Assembly: GCA_021442155.1 (NCBI GenBank)
Contig: CM038218.1
Coordinates: forward strand, 58,680,268-58,744,267
DNA: 64,000 nucleotides
Reading direction: 5' to 3'
From: Cymbidium sinense
Taxonomy: Eukaryota; Streptophyta; Magnoliopsida; Asparagales; Orchidaceae
Shown: positions 25,984 through 39,774 of the stretch, piece by piece
Layout of the letters: each line of letters begins with the position of its first letter
Numbering within the stretch: position 1 is the first letter of the stretch
Made by a program: the position numbers and the translations under genes
The notes under the pieces: generated by a model
Seen by the model: the letters and a program-made list of their open reading frames with translations, nothing else
What the model was told of the DNA's origin: nothing
Database searches by the model: none

Positions 25984-26331
25984 CCTATTCAAGGTTTCAA
26001 GCTTTGGGATGAAGTAGATTATTCAATTGGCCAAAGCCCTCCTCCTAGGCTTGCGGCTTTGGTCTAGACCCCTCTTCCCATGGCTTCAAAACTTGGATGA
26101 AGACTTGGTTGAGCTCGATTGGGTCTCCTTAAGGTGCTTGAAGGATGAATTGAGCTGTGGTGAAGGATTGAATGAGATGGAAATTCCAAGGAGATCCCCT
26201 ATTTTTGGCTTGAGAAAACTGAGAATGGAGAAATCCAAATGGCTTGAGGGAGCTTGGAGAGACTTAGGAATGTTTTCTTTGGCTTCCTATCACTCAATCG
26301 GATGCAAGAGAGTGAAAATGAAATGAAATTA

Positions 26332-26350
26332 GGGGGAGTATATCTCCCCC
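26332..26350. other. Conserved hairpin B (M4)
   Basis: GGGGGAGTATATCTCCCCC, unchanged although flanking sequence in M4 has drifted. Confidence 0.8.
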
Positions 26351-26809
26351 TAGAAGTATCAGATGGCCTAGCATAGCTTTGCCATTTTGATCAAATTGAT
26401 CCTATGGGTTGAGTTGGTTAGGCCATTTTGGACACCATGTGGTTCAGTTTGGCCAAAGGGAGGTGGTGGAGAAGTTCCCATGTGCTCAAGAGAGTGGAGG
26501 AGTGATTCTCATGTGCTCATTTTGAGTAGGGTGGTCAGTTTTACCCTTGGGTTGGGTTTGGCTGACCCAAACCCATTGGGTCATGTGCACCACACCCACT
26601 AGTGTCCACTTGGTCCACTAAGAGGGTGCGAAGTGTCCATGAAAAGGAATTGACCAAATTCCAAGTGGAATTGGCCATAGGTTACTCCTTGACCTAGGGT
26701 TAAAATAGTCATTTGGCTTTGATTTCACTTTGGGAAAATTTAGAATAGTTTGAAATTAGGTTGGTCCAAATTTCAAAAAAATTGGAGTTGATTTGATGTC
26801 ATTTGGCTT

Positions 26810-27620
26810 ATGTTGACCCATTTAGGTCAAAATGGGTCAAGTTGACCAGTTGGTCAAATTGGGTCAAACCAAGGGTTGGGTCAAGTTCATATGACTATTT
26901 GAAATGTGTTGGCATCATTGGTTTGGTTACATTTGATTTATATTTAGTTTTGGTTAATTTGATTTCCTTTAGGTCAAATTGGTCAAGTTGACCAATTTGA
27001 CCCATTTGACCTATTTGGGTTTGGTTATGGGTTGGTTTAGGTTTAGTTGGTCATTTGAAGTATTTTGGTAGCTTTTGTTTCAATCAATTTTGGTTTAATT
27101 TGATTTTGGTTCAATTTGACCTTTTAGGTCAAGTTAGGTTCATGGTCAATTGAGCTAGGTTGGGTCTAGTTGGCCAATTGAGACTTTGGTCAAGTTTAAC
27201 AAGTGATTAGGAATGAACTTGACCTATTGGTTTCAATCAATTTGGCTTAGATCAAGTTTTTACACATTTAGACTTTTTAGGTCAAGCTGGGTCAACTTAG
27301 GTCAAGTGATCAATTGGGCTAGGTTGGGCTCAAATGATGACTTGGTCAAGTTCAAACATTGATCATGAATTGGTTTTGATCAATGGTTTCAATCAATTTA
27401 GCCTATGGTGGATTTTGGCTAGTTTAGATTTCATTTTGGCTAAGTGTTGACTTGGTTTGACCTGATTTGAGTGATTGATCATCTGATGATGATTGTTGCT
27501 CACAATGTGAAGCTTAGGTGGGCTTAGTTCAATCCAATTTGGGTAGGATTAGAATTTGGCTCAAAAGGGGTACTTTAGATCACTTTGGGTCAAGTGAGCC
27601 TAAGTGGATCAATTGACTTG
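26810..27620 (+). repeat. TTGACC/GGTCAA hexamer field (M4)
   Basis: Hexamer field as in M1, for example GGTCAAGTTGACCA near 26,974-26,994. Confidence 0.7.
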
Positions 27621-28472
27621 ATCAAGGCTTGAATCAAGTTTGATTGAACTCACATATAGACTTATGATTAAAATAGAAATCCATTTGCAAGTGATTTGGG
27701 GTCAAATGGATTTTGAATCATTTAACAATTTCAAGTTCAAAGGGTGAACATGAGTTTGATTTGGGTTTGATTTTTAAATTTAGTTTAGATTTGATGATTG
27801 AAGTTTGTGTTTATATTTGGATTTATGATTGAAGGACTGATTGAATCATGAAGAAAAATTAAGGGTTTGGCTTGATTTGAATTTGATTTGGCTAAGTTCA
27901 ATAATTTGACTTGAAAGGCTTAGGTTGAATTTTGGTTAAATTTGGATTTGAGTTTTGAATTGATTTTTGGATATTTGAATTTATATTTAATTTATATTTG
28001 TGAATATAAATGAGAATATAAATGGGTTATGAAAAAATCTTTTGAATTTGAATTTCTTTGGATTTGATTTGTAAGTCCATAAGATGGAATCAAAGTGACT
28101 TAAGAAAGATTTTTTGGATTTAGAATTCAATCATGGGTTTCATTCATTTGGAATTGATTCATGATTTGAGAAAATCCATTGGAATTGATTTAAGGTTTGA
28201 GAAAATCGATTAAGTTGGAATTGATTTGAGTTTGAGGCTGATTTGTATTTGGAGTTTGACTTGAAAGGAGGAAGTGAGGATTTTGTTCAAGCTATAGGGT
28301 TTGCAAATTTTTCTAACACCCCTAAGGCATAACCTATTCATACTCTAAGTTAAGTTAAGTGTTCACCTAATCACTAGAAGTGTCTTAAGACTAAGGAAAC
28401 TCTTAGTGTCTAAGAGAAGTCCTATGTTTAAGATGGAGGGGTTGAGAGCACATTCTAAAAATGAGGTCAACA

Positions 28473-28920
28473 AGTGGCATCTTCAATATTCCAATTCCAA
28501 GTTTTACTAATTGTTGGATTCTGAATGTATCCAATCTTATCATTGGTCATGTTCTATGTCATTCTAAATGTGTCAGTAGCCCCAAACTTCCTCCTCTTTC
28601 TTCTCCTCTTCTTCTTCCTCATCTTCCTATGGATCTAAGGTGGAGTCAGTGGAGTCTTCATTTTAAACAGGGAAATATATAGCTCACGACCTTTACCATT
28701 CGATGGGAAAATTGAGAGGTGAGCAGCAATTCATCTTTTCCTCCTTGAGTCATAACCACTCGTCACTGGTCCGACGAGCGGAGGTGCGTAATGGTAAACA
28801 AAGAGCACTTCCAATGATGCGAGGTTTCCACAGAAGAATTGACCATGAAAGCCACCAAGAGGCATCCTGACGATGCCACCCAATCCTTGAAATCTCAAGT
28901 CATCAATCCGAAGCCATCCT

Positions 28921-28964
<44 letters not shown>

Positions 28965-29360
28965 GAGAGATTTTACCTGTGCGGCGGGAAGAAGAGTAGA
29001 GGCTTGGAGGAAGTTGTAGGGTTAAATGGGAGAGCCGATGAGAGAGGTTTGGTTTCTACCAAAATATTTTTTGGCTACCTGCTTGTCTTGGGAGGAAAAA
29101 TAGGGGATTAGGAGCCCTAATTGCTGCTTAATTAGTTTCATTATATATTTATGCGGGATTTTAAAAATTTCGAATGAAATTTTGACTATGATTGAGGAGC
29201 ATTTATAAGAAGAGTATAATCTGATCACTAATCCCTATTCATGCAAAAATTTTGATGTAATTATTTAATAATTAAAATTAAAATTGAACTTTGTTTAATT
29301 AAATTGGATGTTTGAATTCCGCGATATCACGTCAAAATTTTTGTGAATCTTTTCAAAATT
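28473..29360. other. Unique spacer between M4 and M5, gene-leader-like
   Basis: 888 bp unlike the flanking repeats: higher GC, a TCTTC-rich pyrimidine patch (28,588-28,628) and a (GA)n run. The first part may be internal sequence of the element, since the bases after M4 resemble those after M3. On the minus strand there is a possible intron: GCACAG|GTAAAA donor at 28,976, CTCTCAG acceptor at 28,921, followed by about 60 stop-free codons running down to about 28,735. This could be a captured host 5' gene fragment, but I recognise no protein family. Confidence 0.35.
28923..28960 (+). repeat. (GA)n microsatellite
   Basis: About 19 GA dinucleotides within the M4-M5 spacer; CT on the minus strand, where it would lie inside the possible intron. 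Confidence 0.95.
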
Positions 29361-29779
29361 TGTTGACCTCATTTTTAGAATGAGTTCTCAACCCCTCCAT
29401 CTTAGATATAGGACTTCTCTTAAACTTTAAGAGTTCCTTAGTCTTAAGATACATCGAGTGATTAGGCAGATACTCAATCTAGCCCTAAAAGACTTAGAAT
29501 AGTTAGCCATAGGAATAAGTCATGCCTTAGGGGTGTTAAGAAATTTTCTACCCTTAGCTTAAACCATTCCTCACTTTTCTTCTTTCAAGTCAAACTCCAA
29601 ATCAATTCTATTTGATTTTTTGCAAACTCAAATCAATTCCATGATTGAAATTCATGATTAAAATCTATGATTGAAACTCATGATCAAAATCCATCAAAAA
29701 TTTTTAAGTCCAAATTTTGCCTAAGTCCTTAATCTTGCCTTTAAGGACTTAACCAAAACTATGATCAAAACAAGTTCAA

Positions 29780-30230
29780 AACTTTGATATTTTCTCATAC
29801 CTCATTTATATTCTCATTTATATGCACATATATAAATGAAATATAAATGTAATTAATCAAACTAAACTCAAAACTCCAAATCAATTCATTTAAAATTCCC
29901 TTAAATCCTTTAAATTTTCGTTAATGGACTAAGCCAAAATCATGATCAAACCTATTCAAACTCATGGGATTTTCTAAAAACTTATTTACATTCTCATTTA
30001 TATCCTCATATATAAATGAAATATAAAAATAAAACAATCAAACCCAATTCAAAAATTAAATTTCAAATTAAAAATTTCCTTAAATCCTTTAAATTCCCTT
30101 TAATGGATTTAACCCAAATCATGATTAAACCACTTCAAATCCTTAAAATTTTCTCATGATCAATTTATATTCTCATTTATATTCACATATATATAAAAAT
30201 TCAAACAATCAAAACCAATTAAAAATCAAA
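29780..30230 (-). repeat. About 180-bp tandem array, three units (M5)
   Basis: ATATATAAATGAAATAT boxes near 29,829, 30,009 and (decayed) 30,188, spacing about 180 bp; inverse complement of the M1 and M3 arrays. Confidence 0.8.
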
Positions 30231-30539
30231 CTCAAATCCACTCAAAAATCAGCCAAAAAAAATATTGAACTTAGCCAAATCATTTTCAAATCAAGCCAAA
30301 CTCTTGATTTTCCCTCATGGTTCAATCAACCATACAATCATGAGCACATATATAAATCCAAACTTCAATCACTCAATCAAACCTAAGTCCAAAAATCAAA
30401 CCCAAAGCCCTTTCATATTCTTCCTTTGAATATGAAATTTTCAAATGGATCAAAACCCATTTGACTTCAAACCAATTGTAAATGGATTTATATTTCAATC
30501 ATGAGTCCATATACAAGATCAACCAACTTTAAATCAAGC

Positions 30540-31350
30540 TTTGACTAAGCCATTTGACCCACTTAAGTTCACTTGACCCAAAGTGACCTAAAGTACCCTT
30601 ATGAGCCAACTTTTGATCCTAACCAAATTGGATTGAACCAAACTCATATATCTTTCTCATCATGATCAACAATCATCATGGGATGATCAATCAATCAAAT
30701 TGGGTCAAACCAAGACAAACCTAAAGGTTGACCAAGTCAACACTTAACCTAAAATGAAACCTAACTTAGCCAAATCCCACCATAGGCCAAATTGATTGAA
30801 ACCATTGATCTAAGTTCACTCTTGACCTATGTTTGAACTTAACCAAGCCAACATTTGAGCCTAACCTAGCCCAATTGGCTCACTTGACCCAAGTTGACCC
30901 ATTTTGACCTAAAGGGTCAAAATATGCCAAATCTTGATCTAAGCCAAATTGATTGAAACCAATGGGTTAAAAATTCCAAATCACTTGTGGAACTTGAGCC
31001 TCAATTCTAACTAACCTAGCCCAATTGACCTTAGACCCAACATGACTAAAGGGTCATGTCAGCAAAATTGAATTTAACCCAAATTGATTGGAAAAAAGAT
31101 ACCAATCCACTCCATATGACTAACCTAAACCTACCTTGACCAAAATGGGTCAAATGGGTCAAATAGGTCAACTTTATCCATTTGACCTAAATGAAGTCAT
31201 ATGAGCCAAAACCAAAAATATACCAAATTAGATCAAACCAAAGCCACCAAAATATTTCAAATGGTCATATGAACTTGATCCAACCCTTGGTTTGACCTAA
31301 TTTGACCTATTGGGTCAACCAGTTGACCCATTTGACCTAAATGGGTCAAC
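30540..31350 (-). repeat. TTGACC/GGTCAA hexamer field (M5)
   Basis: Inverted hexamer field, for example TTGACCCAAGTTGACCCA near 30,885-30,902 and a second cluster at 31,140-31,350. Confidence 0.75.
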
Positions 31351-31790
31351 ATGAGCCAAACCCTATCAAATGAATTCCAAATCTGAAACTTGGCCAAACC
31401 TAGTTCTCCATATACCCAACATATCCAAAGTGAAAAATTAGCAAAATGACCATCCTACCCCTAGGCCATAGAACAAATTTTGGCCTAATCAATGGGTAAT
31501 TTGGTCATACCTTCTTCATAATCACTTGAGATTTTCCTAAAAGCTCAAGGGGGCTTAGTGATGAGTGGTGCACCCAACCCAATGGGTTTGGGTCATCCCA
31601 TTTGGTCCCTAGACCAAACCCGACCCCTAGCTCAAAATTAAAATTTCAAACTTCCTCTTAAGCTCAAATTAAGGCACATGGGAGGTTGGCACTCCACTCT
31701 CAAACCACCATGTGCACACTCAAAATAGATCAAATAGCCCTCTGATAAATTAGATGGATCAAAAGAGCATTGTGGACCATCATCCTTCAA

Positions 31791-31807
31791 GGGGAGATAT
31801 ACTCCCC
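31791..31807. other. Conserved hairpin B (M5)
   Basis: GGGGAGATATACTCCCC, one G-C pair shorter than in M1. Confidence 0.8.
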
Positions 31808-32119
31808 TAATTCAATTCTCTCACTTTCTATCGATTGAAGCTAGGAACTCGAGCAATCATCGAGAGCACTCCCAAGCTTCTTAGAGGATTAATTCCCCAT
31901 TTCTCAATTTTGCAATTGCAAAATTAAAGAATCAATTTTCTTCTCATTTCCACAATTACTTGCACACTTCATCTAAGAGCTAAGTTGAGTGCACTTAAGC
32001 TTCTATTGGAGTTCCCACAGCAAGGAAGGATCCAATTCGATCAAAGTCGAAGCTCAAGCAAGGAGGAGTTGGTCCATACATTGATCCACTCAACCTCAAG
32101 TGCTCCAAACTTTAGCAAG

Positions 32120-32142
32120 GCTTCGTCTCAACTAGACGAAGC
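32120..32142. other. Conserved hairpin A (M5)
   Basis: Perfect 9-bp stem GCTTCGTCT / AGACGAAGC with loop CAACT. The pairing CpGs are intact here. Confidence 0.8.
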
Positions 32143-35100
32143 TTCTACAATGGAATTCAGTGCCGGTGATCACCTTCACTGAGGTATGAGATTTTCTGAT
32201 CACTAAACTCAATGTGGTGTGGATCTTTGTGAAAGAAAATTTCACCTCATCATTTTGTTGGATTTTCGCTCTCTCTTTAGCGGTGTGGGAATTTTATGAT
32301 TCCATGCTAGATCTAGCTTGGATCTTCCCGTTGATCATGGACTGTCTCTATTGATCAAGGAGAAGAACTTGGATGATCTCAACCATCCATCTGCACATGT
32401 TAGATGGACGTCTAAGATTATTTAGCACATTTAGAAATCTATTTACCCTTTTTAAAATGCGGGGATTAGTCGATCAAAGATCAATGGAGAATTAAAGCGC
32501 GTGCGCCGCCATTTATGGTGACAAATTAAGTGACCCCTATGACTGGTAAAGCGTCTCGCCATCGCAAGCCGTGAGCCAAGGATTAGTTAAGGATTAACAA
32601 AATGCACTAAATAATTCCTAATTCACTTAGAGAACTTCAAAAATTCATAACTCTTGTTAAGAAATTTAGCAAAATATGAAATGAAATCCTATAGATAGAT
32701 AATTAAACTTAGAGTATTTTAAAATTAATTTTGATGAGTTTTGAATTATTCTTTTCTCTGAATTTGAGTTTTATTGGAAAGTGTATTTTGTTAATTACTA
32801 TTTAATTAGGCCCCTAATTAATCCCAAATTTCTTGGTTAAGTTTTAGGTAATGTCCTCTACCTCCCTTAATTTTCTTAGGGTTTATTGAAGCCTTGATTA
32901 GAGTAATTGCATATGGTTTCCTTAATTACCCTCTTCATATAATTAAGCATAATTGGGGTATGATTGGTGGTTTTACCCTATGATTAGGGATGATTAAGGT
33001 CAGATCCAGTAAGTAAGAGGTTTGTAAAATACCTTTGGGGCATTTCCCTTAACCTATTCCCTAGACCCCTTCTTCTCACCTTAATCTCCTTTAATTAAGT
33101 GTTAATTGATTAATTATCCCCTTAATCAATTTCTAAAAATCCTAAAAAGTTTCATAACTTAATTAATCTACTTTGGGTAGATTTTTAGGTGTTTAATAGC
33201 CTAAGTTCAATTAAGGAAATCAAAAATAAATTCACATGTGTGAACGGGTGTTTTGAAATTACTTAAGTTAAACCCCTTAGCATAATTAATTTTTAATTGT
33301 GAGCCAAATTGCATTAGGCCTTTTCTTTATTAGGTGCATTGCAAATTTAAATTTCTTGTGGGTTTTATGTCATCTCATTGGCTCATAATTATTTAGTTAA
33401 TTCTTCTAAGGTGGTGTAGGTAAGGGTTAATTAAGCTATTTAATTTATGCCTTAACCTAATCAATGCATAAAAATGGATCTAATTATCTAAAAATTAAAC
33501 AAAAATACGAAACACATGTGAGAATGGGTTAGGAACAGCAAACTCATCCCACCTTTTTAAAATTAAATCAAACTTGAAACTAAACAAAAATTACTTTGAA
33601 ATTCACTTTGATTTATTCTAAATTTTCTTATTCTATAAGAATGTCTTTAGGATTTAAGAGAAATAAATTTGCTTACATGCTTTCATTGCTTTGGATCTTT
33701 CCCTAACATGTTAAGTTGTATGCCATTTGATTTCATGCATTCATAATTTTGAAATTGAAATTTTAAAATGAAAATTGTTTACTTTATGTCAAATTTGCAT
33801 GTGTTGACTAAAGTAGAAATATGAATATTTATTATCACTACTAAATCCAAATTATTTTTAAAACATACAAATCCAATACCAAATTTGAAAGTATGTTACC
33901 TATAATTTAATTATAAGCTTGCATGTGATAGAATATAAAGGCATGCTTAGTATAGGCTACCTTTCTTTCTTATGTTAGCATAGTTTTGAATTGGAGTTGG
34001 TCAGATGTAGGGTTCATTTGAAAAGAGCTCAACACTTACTTAATTCTATACCTTATTCATCCCCATGCTATCACCTAAGAAGGGTTTCTTATACTTGCAT
34101 ACATAAATTGCATAAACAAAAATGAATCTATTAAACAACTTTTACATTCTCCTTTTCTATTTTATTTCTTTTATACATATGTTTGTATTTAAGGAAAGTG
34201 GTATATTAGTCTGGAAAATCCTGAGGTTGCGAAGCTTTAAGTAGCTCTAAGTAAGTCTTATACCTTACACCTCTTGTTAACAATGGAGCTATACTAACTT
34301 ATGCCTTCCTTACTTTCATATGTGTATGTGAAATTTTGGATAAGGAAAATCTTTTTCTACTTAAGAAAAATCATGCATATTCAACTTCTAAATTTTTTTA
34401 AATGGATTACTTAGCATGCATCATAAAGTGTGTTAAATACTCTAATTTACATGTATATATATGCTTAGGGTCCATCCATATGCATGTTATACATGTTGGG
34501 AAAGAAATGAAGTAATGTGTGTTATGTGAATTTTGATTAATTTTATTTAATCTTAAAATGCCTTTCTTTTTGAATAGGTTTGTTTAGAGTTTATCTAAAC
34601 ATAAAATTAATTAAAAGATATAATCAAAATATTCACATTCATGAAACTAAAATGTGAACCTACTTTAGAAATTAGTTAGGTTAGGGAAGGAAAGAGTAGT
34701 TCTCTCTTCTCTTTCCCTCTCTTCATAACTTAGTAATTAATTGTAGGACCTACTTAAATAAAATCAAAACATGAAATAAAATCAACCCAAAACACTTAAA
34801 CAACTTAAATAAAATCTCCTTCTAAGTTGAAATGTTCTTCACACTTAGAAAATTTGAACCAAAAGTCATAACTAAGCATACCACACAAGCCTTCAAAGCA
34901 CACACATTAGCCAAAGTCACCACTTTTAGCCTTAGGTTAGGTCGGTGCATGGTTTGATGTTTATTTTATTTTATGATATATGTTTTAGACTGGATGTTTG
35001 GGTGCATACTCGTAGAATGAATGGTAAGATGTTCTTAGTCTAACTATTCTTTTCTGTAGGGGATTGTGCTTTAGGGGCGCTATCATAAATAAAAATATAA

Positions 35101-35397
35101 ATGCTTTTGCTTGCAGGTGCTTTATACCCCTAAGAATAATCCATAGGCCAGGTGGACTTAGCCACCCATGTGTGGGGTGATAAGTCTAATATACATGCTT
35201 GGGATTTATGTGGTTTGTTTTAGATAACCTTTATTTTGTAGGTGTTAGTTAGATTTTTACTTTTCTTTTTCATGTAAAAATTTATATAATTAAGATTTTG
35301 GAATGATTTGTTATAGGGATTAGGATGAGCATTAGTCATAAGATCCCATCTTATGATCCATGTGAAGCCTTTGAGCATCCACCTTCCAACCTTCCAA

Positions 35398-35470
35398 AGG
35401 AGGAACCAAAAAAAGAAAGAAGAAGAAGAAAGAAGAAAGAAGAAAGAAGAAAGAAGAATAAAGCTTGAAG
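35398..35470 (-). repeat. GAA-rich tract (M5)
   Basis: AAGAAAGAAG run, inverted equivalent of the CTT tracts of M3, M4 and M6. Confidence 0.85.
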
Positions 35471-37009
35471 ACCCCCATAACAATGAATTCCTTACTTAAT
35501 TATAATTTAATTTATTTGTAATCCAGGTTGTATAAGGGTAGAGCTCGGCTACCCATATTTTCAGGTTTGTGCAGTGGTGCTCGACCACAACGGTCATTTA
35601 TTTTTTTTACGATTAGCTTTATAAATTGATTGATGATTTGTTTAGCTTTTGCATTAAGTGGTATGATTTTTCTAGTTTCTTCCTTGCTTTATGTATGGCC
35701 TTGAAGTAGATTAGGCTCTTTAGAGAAAAATAAATCTTTTACCCAACTTAATAACTCAAATTAAAATTAAACAACTCATAATTTCACCTAAAGCTTAGAT
35801 TTAAAATCAAGATAAAAGAATTAGCAACCCCTTAGCTGGATGAGCATTTCTTTATAATATCATGCACAAATGCATCTTATTTCACTCTTGATTGGAGGGC
35901 TTTCACCTTTACTAGAGAAACTCAGCTTGACTTTTGAGAGCTGTGGTGAAAACTCACCTCCTCCCTTCTCACTAATTTTGGCCAATAATCTGATTTCTCA
36001 TGCATTAGTCATATGAATCATATAGCTTGAGTCAAAATAACTATCCAAAATAAAAATAAAATAAAATTTTAATTGCATTAGATTTAGGTCATTTGAAGCA
36101 TGTCACTTTACATGATCTAATCTATTTAGGGAGTGAGTTTAAGGACTTAGTTTCTTTCTAAATAATAATAGCCTAGCTATCTTGCATAAGCATAAAGACT
36201 GCCTATATGTATTTAAAATCATTGGAGGAGTTAGTTGGTAGCCACCCCCAGGCAGTTGTAAGTCCAAGCTATCAGGTGGTTTGTCCTCTCTTGTGGAGGA
36301 AAACTAATTACCCATTTTCGCCATAGATTTAGGTTGTGCTTCTAGCCCTCGCCAAAGCTCCCTAAATTTAGATTCTGAGATTGCTTTTCACTTTGTGGGT
36401 CATAAGCATAATTCCTCACCTCTTAAGCATTTCTTAATCTTGTGTTGAGAAATCTTAAGTCCTAAAATTCTAATGAAAAATCTAACTCAAACAAACTAAA
36501 TCAATTTCTAAAATAAAATGCCCAACTATAAGATAGTTTGAGATGCTCGCTAGGTTTCCTAGCATCGTGGGCATCTCCTACTTAACTTTCACTTTAGCAT
36601 CGATAATAACTCTCTTTTTTGATCATTCCCATTTAATCTTCCAAAAATAAACCAATCGACTGATAGTCCTTTCCTATTGAAATCTTCAAAGATAACGATC
36701 ATTTACCTTAATCGAGAGTTTTCCTAAGGGATCCCGTTTATAACTATGGGGCTTGCCTATAGAACTTAATGAACCCGATTTAAAATAAACCCTGCTTTAC
36801 TTTCCCATATAAAATAAGGGAAGAATCTCTAGTACATATGCAGACCTATCATCCTTAGGAGTCATTATTGAGGTGATTAGGTCCATTAAAGGGTAGTGAC
36901 TTCTGTCTTTCGAGATAGTACACTATACCTTGAATACATACTCGATCACTTGAATAAGTACATCTACGAATTTGCATGGAATCTTACCAAGCTGAATTTT
37001 TATAGTGTC

Positions 37010-37044
37010 TTGCCTTTTCTTTCTCCCTAAAGATTTCAAGGCAA
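37010..37044. other. Variable hairpin C (M5)
   Basis: Stem TTGCCTT / AAGGCAA with an inner TCTTT / AAAGA stem and a CTCCCT loop. Position matches the hairpins of M2, M4 and M6 although the stem sequence differs. Confidence 0.6.
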
Positions 37045-37418
37045 CTCCTTATAGAAATTTTTAACCAACAAAATTAAACCTAGATAATATGGGATCATTT
37101 CTAGGTAACTTCAACATTTTGGATTTAATAGTGTAATCCGTTTCACGATTGGAGGCCGTTTGATTAAAGTCGACATAGAATTGAGTCAATTTTGGTTCAA
37201 AATTACGCATTATAGCTTCCCACCGCTCGACAATCGTGCAGACTCATCCGAATTGGGCGCGGACAGTCTCGTTTGATATGTTTCAATATTTTAATGCTAA
37301 CATCATGATCAATTTTGTGAACAAGATTATTTGGGCATCATCGTAGCTTACCGATCTCGATATGCGTGTAGGCACATTGACAATTTTCTTCTTGATCGAT
37401 CGACCGTCGAATTATGCA

Positions 37419-37441
37419 ATATATATATATATATATATATT
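37419..37441. repeat. (AT)n microsatellite in M5 distal module
   Basis: About 11 AT units after ATTATGCA. M7 has an AT run of more than twice the length at exactly the same site, so the microsatellite is part of the element and varies in length. Confidence 0.95.
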
Positions 37442-37623
37442 TTGATCAATTTTGACATTCTAAACATGATGAAAAAGTTTGTTCATCGATTGAAGATCAG
37501 TTTGACTTGTTTCGGTGATGTCAAGTGTATTTCAGGTTTGATTTATGTGTCGCCGCATCTGAAGTTCATTGAATTTGGTTCGTAGGCTCGACTTAACTTA
37601 TGTAGTAGACAATGAGGTCAACA

Positions 37624-39725
<2,102 letters not shown>

Positions 39726-39774
39726 TATATTTCCATCTTCACTCTATGCGGGATAAAATGAGGATGGAAATATA
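39726..39774. other. Variable hairpin C (M6)
   Basis: Perfect 12-bp stem TATATTTCCATC / GATGGAAATATA with a 25-base loop, the longest perfect stem of the four hairpins at this family position. Confidence 0.75.

Larger units (their letters stand above)
20947..28472 (+). mobile_element. Giant LTR-like repeat, copy M4
   Basis: Plus-orientation copy of about 7.5 kb, in tandem with M3 and separated from it by only about 43 bp. It lacks the roughly 600-bp distal module seen in M5. Contains the CTT tract (22,552-22,640), GC core (25,465-25,620), hairpin A (25,961-25,983), hairpin B (26,332-26,350), TTGACC field (26,810-27,620), a single unit of the 180-bp array near 27,980, and a perfect TGAGGTCAACA at 28,462-28,472. 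The next bases, AG then TGGCATCTTCAA, start with the TGG typical of a primer-binding site, but I could not assign a tRNA. It is more diverged from M1 and M3 than those are from each other in many stretches, suggesting an older insertion. Confidence 0.8.
29361..37623 (-). mobile_element. Giant LTR-like repeat, copy M5 (both ends present, 8.26 kb)
   Basis: The only copy with both family ends: TGTTGACCTCA at 29,361-29,371 and TGAGGTCAACA at 37,613-37,623, an 11-bp perfect inverted terminal repeat with TG...CA ends as in LTRs. In + coordinates it contains three 180-bp units (29,780-30,230), the TTGACC field (30,540-31,350), hairpin B (31,791-31,807), hairpin A (32,120-32,142), GC core (32,480-32,585), GAA tract (35,398-35,470), hairpin C (37,010-37,044), and a distal module (37,075-37,623) otherwise seen only in M7. 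Directly right of it, the minus strand reads TTGGGGGGCATT then TGTTGACC, the arrangement of a polypurine tract followed by a 3' LTR. No 5-bp duplication flanks it (left AAATT, right AATGC), consistent with one LTR of a larger element rather than a solo insertion. No coding capacity. Confidence 0.8.

Noticed and set aside
29361..37623. Giant TIR DNA transposon instead of an LTR
   Set aside because: The inverted termini are only 11 bp, no flanking duplication is seen at M5, a PPT-like run touches one end, and ends are TG...CA. Not excluded, but the LTR reading explains more.
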